From positions 1-6,358 of the forward strand of contig JAUXJK010000126.1 of the NCBI GenBank assembly GCA_030624785.1: a stretch of DNA of 6,358 bases, written 5' to 3'. The DNA is from Actinomycetes bacterium (lineage in GTDB: Bacteria > Actinomycetota > Thermoleophilia > Gaiellales > Gaiellaceae). The position numbers and the translations under genes are program-made. Of this stretch, positions 1 through 4,492 are shown in pieces. Each line of letters opens with the position of its first letter. Within the stretch, counting starts at the first letter, position 1. The notes beneath the pieces were generated by a model, which searched no databases, was not told where the DNA came from, and was given only the letters and a program-made list of their open reading frames with translations.

Positions 1-299
1 CCATCGGCCAGCGGGCCGAGGACACCAATGCGATCCAGGCGGGCGAGGTCGCTTGCGCCGCCGATGGCGTGGCCACGAATCACGATCTGTGGTGCCGTCC
101 CGGATCCCGCCAGCGATACGAGCTGTTGGCGGAACCGGACCGTGGGCATGCCCTGGATCTCTTCATAGTCGATCGACCTCGATGCGAACAGGGTGCGGGC
201 ACGCTGGCAGTGACCGCAGCCCGGCAGCGTGTACATGACGACCTTCCCAGGCTTGTCCTTCTTGCCGTTGCGGGCGCGTTGGGTTCGTCGGCGTGACAT
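1..299 (-). CDS. Glutaredoxin-family thiol-disulfide oxidoreductase (C-terminus cut by window edge)
   Basis: This cytosolic redox protein would reduce protein or glutathione disulfides. Read on the minus strand from the ATG at 299-297, the frame stays open for 99 codons to the left edge. A basic N-terminal stretch of about 18 residues leads into the first beta strand (K-V-V-M-Y-T-L-P) and a C28-G-H-C31 active site. Further along are a T-A-P-Q-I-V-I segment, whose Pro70 is the usual cis-proline, and a G80-G-x-S-D-L glutathione-binding-type motif. It ends near R-I-G-V-L-G-P-L. Glutaredoxins are normally 80-100 residues, so only a few are probably missing. CGHC is less usual than CPYC, and an NrdH or mycoredoxin-like role is possible. 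It is divergent from the isochorismatase-family gene, and the two proposed ATGs share one CATG. No strong Shine-Dalgarno is seen. Family assignment is secure; the physiological partner is unknown. Confidence 0.88.
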   Translation of the reverse strand, partial: MSRRRTQRARNGKKDKPGKVVMYTLPGCGHCQRARTLFASRSIDYEEIQGMPTVRFRQQLVSLAGSGTAPQIVIRGHAIGGASDLARLDRIGVLGPLAD

Positions 300-1038
300 G
301 CTCGCTCGTTGGATGCACCGACCCGATCGTGCGACGCATCTGAAAGACTACGAAGCCATGCGCGATGCCAGCCCCGATGCTGTTGGTGAGCACACGCTTG
401 CGTTCAAGCTCGAGCCAGAACGGACGGCGCTGGTCGTGATCGACATGCAGTACGCGAGCGCCTGTCGAGACACCGGCCTTGGTCGCTGGCTCGCGGAGAA
501 CGGACGCTCCGAGGAGGGCGCCTACAGGTTCGATCGCATCGAGCAGCTGCTCGTGCCAAACATCACTCGGCTTCTAAACGCGTTTCGTGCGGCGGGCCTT
601 CCGTGCGTGTTTGTTCGTCTCGGAGCGCAGATGGCCGGCTGTCGGGATCTGATTCCTCACATCCGCGAGCTCGAGACGGCTTTCGGGAATGTCAGTGGAG
701 AGCGGGAGTACGAGATCCTCGACTCCCTTGCTCCCGAAGCCGGCGAACCCGTGATTACAAAGTTGTCGGCAAGCGCGTTCACGTCATCGGGAATCGATGC
801 GCTCCTGAGAAACCTTGGCGTCGCCACGCTCGTCTTTACGGGGGTCTCGACGAGCCAATGCGTCGATCTCACCGCTCGCGATGCCGCCGATCACGGATAT
901 CGAAGCGTGATCATCGAAGACGCTGTCGCCGAGGATCGCCCGGAGTGGCATGAGGCAACCTTGGAGCAGTTCGAGCGCCTGTTCGGTCGCGTTGCGGCTA
1001 GCGACGCGCTCATTCAGGAGCTAGCCGAGATCGCCTAG
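298..1038 (+). CDS. Isochorismatase-family cysteine hydrolase
   Basis: The family includes isochorismatases, nicotinamidases, N-carbamoylsarcosine amidases and maleamate amidases, all alpha/beta hydrolases with an Asp-Lys-Cys triad. With the ATG at 298 the product is 246 residues and shows all three: Asp49 in A-L-V-V-I-D-M-Q, Lys155 in V-I-T-K-L-S-A-S-A-F, and Cys188 in G-V-S-T-S-Q-C-V-D. The V-S-T before the cysteine is the usual cis-peptide site. The core fold is complete. The start is uncertain: the frame is open from a GTG at 229, with ATGs at 298, 313 and 358, and none has a good Shine-Dalgarno. The 298 start avoids deep overlap with the glutaredoxin gene; 358 would leave about 58 bp for promoters and still keep the fold. 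It is followed 57 bp later by the thiolase-like gene, suggesting an operon. Hydrolysis of an amide in a catabolic pathway is an inference; the substrate is unknown. Confidence 0.87.
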   Translation: MLARWMHRPDRATHLKDYEAMRDASPDAVGEHTLAFKLEPERTALVVIDMQYASACRDTGLGRWLAENGRSEEGAYRFDRIEQLLVPNITRLLNAFRAAGLPCVFVRLGAQMAGCRDLIPHIRELETAFGNVSGEREYEILDSLAPEAGEPVITKLSASAFTSSGIDALLRNLGVATLVFTGVSTSQCVDLTARDAADHGYRSVIIEDAVAEDRPEWHEATLEQFERLFGRVAASDALIQELAEIA

Positions 1039-1095
1039 CGGGCGGTAAACCAGCCCACCGTTGTCGTGCGCGGAGTCGACGTAGACTTCCCGCCC

Positions 1096-2250
1096 ATGCC
1101 AGAACCCCTCCTCATCTCGTACGGATCGAGCGCGTACGAAAAGAAGAACGGCCGCGACACGCTCTCGCACCTCTTCGACGCAGTCTCCGACTGTCTACAA
1201 CGAGCCGGGCTTCTTCCGGGCGATGTCGACGGGCTGGCGCTCGCCTCGTTCACCTACCCGCCAGGAAACGTGATCACCCTCGCCGAGCACCTCGACATGC
1301 GACTTCGGTGGGCGGAGCAGGGAGCGTTCGGGGGTGCGTCGGGCGTGATGTCGGTTGGACACGCAGCCGATCAGATCCGGCTCGGCCACGCGAAGTGCAT
1401 CCTCTGCGTCGCGGGCGACGCGTTCACCAGCGGTAGCCACGAGAAGCTGCTGGAAGACTTCACGCCGGCAATCTCGGAGCACCTCGGGCCGCACGGCTTC
1501 GGAGGCGCAAACGGTGTTCTCGCGCCTCTGCAGACGAGGCACGCGGCGCTACATGGGACGAGGCGCGATCAGCTAGGACGTCTCTGTGTCACGCAGAGGC
1601 GCCACGCGCTCCTCAATCCGAACGCGTTGTTCCAGACGCCTCTCACGCTCGACGAATACCTTGAGGCCCGTCCGATTGCGGAGCCCTTCCATCTGTACGA
1701 CTGCGTCATGCCGTGCTCGGGCGCGGAGGCCGTTCTCGTGGTCTCGGACGACATCGCAGCCTCAATCGGGCGCGCGGGCGTTCGAGTTCTTGCGACACGG
1801 GAGATGCACAACGCGTCGCCAGGCCAGCTCAGCGAGTTCTCCGCGGGTTGGGAGATCCTCGGCGAGGAACTCTGGAGCGCGACGGGATATTCGCCTGGCG
1901 ATATGGATTTCGCACAGCTGTACGACGACTATCCGATAGTTGTCGGGCTCCAACTTGAGGGCTATGGGTTTTGCGGACCGGGTGAGTGCGGCCCGTTTCT
2001 CGAAACGACCGACGTGTCTATCTGGGGCGAGCTTCCGATCAACACGGGCGGAGGACAGCTGTCTGTCGGGCAGTCCGGCGCTGGCGGCTCGATGATCCAC
2101 CTTGTGGAGGCGGTTCAGCAACTACAACACGAAGCCGGTGAGCGGCAGGTTGACGGGGCGCAGCGAGGCCTCGTATCGGGCTATGGGTTGGTTTCATACG
2201 GCAAGGGTCTCTGCACCGCGGCGACTGTGCTCGAGCGGGCGAACTCGTGA
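1096..2250 (+). CDS. Thiolase-superfamily protein (SCP2-thiolase/aldolase-like) lacking canonical catalytic Cys and His
   Basis: The 384-residue product has the full two-lobed thiolase fold. The N-terminal lobe has I-S-Y-G-S-S-A-Y, a D-C-L-Q-R-A-G-L helix and the loop F-G-G-A-S-G at 78-83. An R-R-H-A-L-L-N-P-N-A segment lies mid-protein, and the C-terminal lobe has Q-L-Y-D-D-Y (274-279) and P-I-N-T-G-G-G-Q-L-S-V-G-Q (314-326). In biosynthetic or degradative thiolases the first loop carries the nucleophilic Cys and the last motif is GHP. Here these positions are Gly80 and Gln326, so ordinary thiolysis is unlikely. Thiolase-like proteins paired with DUF35 partners include Ltp2, a steroid side-chain retro-aldolase, and the next gene is a DUF35 protein overlapping by 4 nt. 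A C-C bond-cleaving aldolase acting on a CoA thioester is my best inference. The start is not certain: an in-frame GTG at 1066 would add ten residues, and neither start has a clear Shine-Dalgarno. Confidence 0.85.
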   Translation: MPEPLLISYGSSAYEKKNGRDTLSHLFDAVSDCLQRAGLLPGDVDGLALASFTYPPGNVITLAEHLDMRLRWAEQGAFGGASGVMSVGHAADQIRLGHAKCILCVAGDAFTSGSHEKLLEDFTPAISEHLGPHGFGGANGVLAPLQTRHAALHGTRRDQLGRLCVTQRRHALLNPNALFQTPLTLDEYLEARPIAEPFHLYDCVMPCSGAEAVLVVSDDIAASIGRAGVRVLATREMHNASPGQLSEFSAGWEILGEELWSATGYSPGDMDFAQLYDDYPIVVGLQLEGYGFCGPGECGPFLETTDVSIWGELPINTGGGQLSVGQSGAGGSMIHLVEAVQQLQHEAGERQVDGAQRGLVSGYGLVSYGKGLCTAATVLERANS

Positions 2251-2585
2251 GCGCGCTCGTTCTCCAGCGCTGCGCAGAGTGTGACTACATCGCCAACTTC
2301 TGGCGCATCGGATGCCCGCGATGTCTCGGCCAGCTCGCGGCGTTCGATGCCCAGGGCGCAGGCGTGGTGACGACCTTTTCGATCATCCATCGATGGGTCG
2401 CTCGCTTCGACGAACATCTTCCGATCGTGCTCGTCGTGGTGGAGCTTGCGGAGGGGGTCGAGGTAATGGCGTCCCTGGTGGGCGACGACCGAGTGAACGT
2501 CACAGTCGGCGCACCTGTCGAGGTTGCACCAGAGGGTTGGTCGAGCAAGTCACAGTTCCGGCTGGCAACAGGCAGTACGAACTAG
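2247..2585 (+). CDS. DUF35 protein: rubredoxin-like zinc ribbon plus OB-fold, partner of the thiolase-like protein
   Basis: This 112-residue protein has the standard DUF35 architecture. An N-terminal zinc ribbon has ligands Cys9, Cys12, Cys23 and Cys26 (CxxC, ten residues, CxxC). It is followed by an OB-fold from about residue 38 to 107 with strands such as V-V-T-T-F-S-I-I-H and L-P-I-V-L-V-V-V-E-L. DUF35 proteins bind thiolase-fold enzymes or CoA-ester enzymes and are often required for their stability or activity, as in Ltp2-ChsH2(DUF35). The GTG start sits in a GTGA overlap with the TGA of the thiolase-like gene, which implies translational coupling and roughly matched amounts of the two proteins. 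Its TAG stop is part of the Shine-Dalgarno of the following SDR gene. Family assignment is strong; a role as non-catalytic or substrate-channel subunit is inferred from the neighbour. Confidence 0.9.
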   Translation: MSALVLQRCAECDYIANFWRIGCPRCLGQLAAFDAQGAGVVTTFSIIHRWVARFDEHLPIVLVVVELAEGVEVMASLVGDDRVNVTVGAPVEVAPEGWSSKSQFRLATGSTN

Positions 2586-2588
2586 GAG
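2584..2588 (+). promoter_or_regulatory. Ribosome-binding site (AGGAG) of the SDR gene
   Basis: AGGAG lies 6 nt before the ATG at 2595 and overlaps the TAG stop of the DUF35 gene. It is the clearest Shine-Dalgarno of the four-gene set. It fixes the SDR start and suggests ribosomes finishing DUF35 can reinitiate. Confidence 0.8.
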
Positions 2589-2594
2589 CGACTC

Positions 2595-3362
2595 ATGTCA
2601 GAAGGCAATGTTGTTGTAGTGACCGGCGCCGCCGGTGGCCTCGGAAGTGAGACTGTGCGCGCTCTCGCGCAAGGTGGCGCCTCGGTGCTCGCGGTCGACC
2701 TCGCCGAGGAGGCGGTGGAACAGCTGGCGGCTGACACGGCCGGGCTCGCCGGCCAGGTCGTAGCTCACGCCGCTGATGCAGCCGATGCATCAGACGTGGA
2801 GGGGTTCATCGCACGAGCCGGCAAGGAGCTAGGGCCGCTTAGTGCCCTCTTCAACAACGCGGCCATCGAAGGCGCGATCGCTCCAATCACCGAGTACTCC
2901 GAGGAGGAGTACGACCGCGTGATGCACGTCAACGCCAAGAGCGTTTGGCTCGGCATGAAATATGGCATTCCGGCGCTCGAGAAGTCCGGCGGCGGCATCA
3001 TTCTCAACACCGCATCGACAGGCGGGATGATGGGCTGGCCTGGCCTATCCGGCTACGTCGCATCGAAGCACGCGGTCGTCGGCATGACCCGCGTCGGCGC
3101 GCTCGAGAACGCCGGAAACGGGATCCGCGTGAACACGTTGTGTCCCGGGCCGATGGACACGCGCATGATCTGGTCGATTGGCGAGGTGATGGTGCCTGGC
3201 GATCGGGCCGAACAGAAGAAGCAGCTCGAAGCCACCGTGCCTGTTGGCCGGCTCGGTCAGCCCGCCGAGGTTGCTGCATTCGCCGCGTGGCTGCTCACGG
3301 AGTGCCCGGAGTATCTCACCGGCGCAGTGCTGCCGATCGACGGCGCGCAGACCGCCGGCTAG
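2595..3362 (+). CDS. Short-chain dehydrogenase/reductase (classical SDR, probably NAD(H)-dependent)
   Basis: A classical SDR of 255 residues, the usual length for the family, catalysing reversible alcohol/ketone oxidoreduction in the cytosol. The Rossmann motif T10-G-A-A-G-G-L-G17 is followed by Asp35 at the end of strand beta2, which favours NAD(H) over NADP(H). The N87-N-A-A90 structural motif, Asn113, Ser141, Tyr154 and Lys158 (Y-V-A-S-K) make a complete catalytic tetrad. P-G-P-M-D-T-R-M and the C-terminal L-T-G-A-V-L-P-I-D-G-A are also typical. The ATG has an AGGAG 6 nt upstream. It is the last gene of the plus-strand set, 9 nt after the DUF35 stop, and faces the membrane-protein gene with a 21-bp convergent gap. 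In context it may oxidise a beta-hydroxyacyl-CoA or reduce the carbonyl released by retro-aldol cleavage; this is an inference. Substrate specificity cannot be read. Confidence 0.93.
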   Translation: MSEGNVVVVTGAAGGLGSETVRALAQGGASVLAVDLAEEAVEQLAADTAGLAGQVVAHAADAADASDVEGFIARAGKELGPLSALFNNAAIEGAIAPITEYSEEEYDRVMHVNAKSVWLGMKYGIPALEKSGGGIILNTASTGGMMGWPGLSGYVASKHAVVGMTRVGALENAGNGIRVNTLCPGPMDTRMIWSIGEVMVPGDRAEQKKQLEATVPVGRLGQPAEVAAFAAWLLTECPEYLTGAVLPIDGAQTAG

Positions 3363-3383
3363 ACGCAATCACTTCGGCGCGTT

Positions 3384-3788
3384 CTATTCGTCAGGGTGGT
3401 GGCGTCCGTGAAAACTAATCGTCGTCGTCAGGAGCCCGATCAGCGCGATTCCGGGCCCGATCGATGTTCCGAGCAGCTCAGGGCGCGTCAGAGGAAGCTC
3501 GAGCAGCGTCGCGCCGACGGTGATCCAGACGGCCGCGCCAATCGCGGGCAGAAGCATGACGATCACCGTCCAGTCGTGCCACGGCTTGCCACGGTGAATC
3601 CACCACCACCAATCTGCAAGAGCGCAAACAAACACGACGGCTGCCGGGATTGGCCCGATGGCTGCGCGATCGAGGTCGCCGACGTCCGTGAGGATGTAGG
3701 GGGCGATCGCTACCCAGCTGCTTACGGCAAGAATCGGCGCAAGCAGCCACGAGGGCAATACGCCCCGAGCGCTGGCGTCAATGTGCAC
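3384..3788 (-). CDS. Four-helix integral membrane protein of unknown function in the csoR operon
   Basis: I do not recognise this 134-residue protein. It has about four hydrophobic segments (residues 11-33, 43-63, 73-95 and 105-125). Segment two ends in four tryptophans (60-63), followed by a polar loop I-H-R-G-K-P-W-H-D-W. The C-terminus is H127-G-R-H-H-P-D-E, which could bind metal, but that is speculation. The S-S-W-V-A-I-A-P-Y-I-L segment weakly recalls SPW-repeat membrane proteins. The GTG start at 3788 lies inside the csoR gene and the two frames overlap by 11 nt, so they are probably cotranscribed and translationally coupled; a TTG ten codons later is an alternative start. The location suggests copper-responsive expression. 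It is not a CopA ATPase or a CopD/YcnJ homologue that I can recognise. Confidence 0.72.
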   Translation of the reverse strand: MHIDASARGVLPSWLLAPILAVSSWVAIAPYILTDVGDLDRAAIGPIPAAVVFVCALADWWWWIHRGKPWHDWTVIVMLLPAIGAAVWITVGATLLELPLTRPELLGTSIGPGIALIGLLTTTISFHGRHHPDE

Positions 3789-4305
3789 GGTTAAAACGAT
3801 GGATGGCTTCGAACAGTTCCCGGCGCTTTTCGTCGGCCTCCTCGGGGTCTCCCGAGGCGAGAGCCCCAGTGATGCAGTGCTCCACGTGGCTCTCGAGGAT
3901 CTTCAGAGCAACGCCATCGAGCGCGGTGCTCACCGCACTGATCTGGGTGAGGATGTCGATGCAGTAGCGATCGTCTTCCACCATGCCCTGAAGTCCGCGT
4001 AGTTGCCCCTCGACACGACGTAGCCGCGAGACGATCGCCTTCTGTTCCGGGGCGTAACCGTGGCTCATGAGTCTGATCCTTTCATGCTTGCCTGACTCGA
4101 CGCGATTCGACGCCGCAAGGTTGGCGCCGTTGTGAGCCTTGTGGCCACTACGTTCAATCGCGTCGATGATCTCTACGTCGGAGAGCGCGCTTGGGTCGTA
4201 GGTCACTCGAGCGCGCTCGGTGGCCAGATTGACACTTGCGGCCTCCACACTGCTCAGCTTTCGCAATGAGGACTCGACCCTCGCGATGCAGGCCGCGCAC
4301 GACAT
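3778..4305 (-). CDS. csoR: HMA metal-binding domain in frame with CsoR-family copper-sensing repressor
   Basis: One open frame of 175 residues joins two modules. Residues 1-66 are a heavy-metal-associated domain: M-S-C3-A-A-C6-I-A-R-V-E, then S-V-N-L-A-T-E-R-A, closest in style to the N-terminal domain of CopA copper ATPases. Residues 67-79 are a linker. Residues 80-175 are a complete CsoR/DUF156 helical repressor (R-L-R-R-V-E-G-Q-L-R-G and R-Y-C-I-D-I-L-T-Q-I). Counted from the internal ATG at 4068, its Cu(I) ligands fall at Cys36, His61 and Cys65, the same numbers as in Mycobacterium tuberculosis CsoR. That ATG has a good Shine-Dalgarno, so free CsoR of 96 residues may be made alone or with the fusion. 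The only canonical start for the fusion, ATG 4305, falls inside the GMxCxxC motif and drops the first HMA strand. Cu(I)-responsive repression of this operon is the likely role. Confidence 0.85.
   Translation of the reverse strand: MSCAACIARVESSLRKLSSVEAASVNLATERARVTYDPSALSDVEIIDAIERSGHKAHNGANLAASNRVESGKHERIRLMSHGYAPEQKAIVSRLRRVEGQLRGLQGMVEDDRYCIDILTQISAVSTALDGVALKILESHVEHCITGALASGDPEEADEKRRELFEAIHRFNRAH
4066..4082 (-). promoter_or_regulatory. Internal ribosome-binding site and ATG for stand-alone CsoR
   Basis: On the minus strand AAAGGA (4082-4077) is followed by 8 nt and ATG (4068-4066). Starting here gives a 96-residue CsoR of normal family length, with ligand numbering identical to the M. 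tuberculosis protein. This is the best-looking translation start in the copper unit, better than the ATG at 4305. Confidence 0.65.
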
Positions 4306-4356
4306 GCCTTCGATAGCGATCTCGGTCTCTGAATCGTATTCTCGGCGGCGCGAGAG
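4306..4356 (-). other. In-frame HMA-like leader without a start codon
   Basis: Between the in-frame TAG (4359-4357) and the ATG at 4305, the frame encodes 17 residues ending E-T-E-I-A-I-E-G. This is what the first beta strand and the Gly of a GMxCxxC HMA domain should look like. None of the codons is ATG, GTG, TTG or CTG. Either a rare initiator is used, a small deletion or frameshift removed the start, or the segment is a fossil of a longer HMA protein. Confidence 0.55.
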
Positions 4357-4381
4357 CTACGGTGCCTGACAAGTTCGTCGT

Positions 4382-4398
4382 ATACCCCATGGGGGTAT
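4382..4398. promoter_or_regulatory. CsoR-type operator palindrome upstream of the HMA-csoR unit
   Basis: ATACCCC, a 3-nt spacer (ATG), then GGGGTAT form a perfect 7-bp inverted repeat. This C-tract/G-tract form flanked by TA is typical of CsoR operators. It lies about 77 bp before the ATG at 4305. A TACGAT (4402-4397, minus strand) overlapping its edge could be the -10 box, so a bound repressor would block polymerase. The site implies autoregulation released by copper. An effect on the divergent VanW gene, about 95 bp away, is possible but less likely. Confidence 0.75.
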
Positions 4399-4478
4399 CG
4401 TACAGGAGTCAGCCGAGGGCGATCCATCGCGAAAGGGCCCGGCCTGCCTTGTCGGTCGATATTGCTGCGCTAGAGGCG

Positions 4479-4484
4479 TACAAT
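4479..4484 (+). promoter_or_regulatory. Probable -10 box (TACAAT) of the VanW-family gene
   Basis: TACAAT differs from TATAAT at one position and ends 8 nt before the GTG at 4493. No good -35 is visible at 16-18 nt upstream (TCGATA at 4456-4461 is weak). The short distance suggests transcription starting at or next to the GTG, giving a leaderless mRNA, which is common in actinobacteria. Confidence 0.45.
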
Positions 4485-4492
4485 CTGCGACC

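Larger units (their letters stand above)
4360..4492. other. Divergent intergenic region between the copper unit and the VanW gene
   Basis: This is the longest stretch without an assigned gene. It holds the CsoR-type palindrome on its left side and the TACAAT element on its right. Small open frames crossing it have no recognisable protein features. I see no RNA gene or clear terminator. Confidence 0.6.

Noticed and set aside
229..297. N-terminal extension of the isochorismatase-family frame from a GTG at 229
   Set aside because: It would run through the antisense of the glutaredoxin active-site region, adds a low-quality Arg-rich sequence, and is not needed for the fold.
163..393. Minus-strand open frame over the glutaredoxin region
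   Set aside because: It is out of frame with the glutaredoxin, whose CGHC, cis-Pro and GGxSDL motifs identify the real frame.
3363..3383. Possible bidirectional terminator between the convergent SDR and membrane-protein genes
   Set aside because: The gap is only 21 bp and I find no convincing stem-loop or T-run in it.
4065..4085. Six-codon minus-strand frame (ATG 4085) whose TGA overlaps the CsoR ATG
   Set aside because: Could be a coupling mini-frame, but it is too short to support and has no Shine-Dalgarno of its own; most likely chance.
4154..4390. Minus-strand frame starting at an ATG inside the operator palindrome
   Set aside because: It is out of frame with the HMA domain, Arg-rich and featureless, and its ATG is part of the CsoR operator. 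It was considered as the other half of a frameshifted HMA start, but its sequence does not resemble one.
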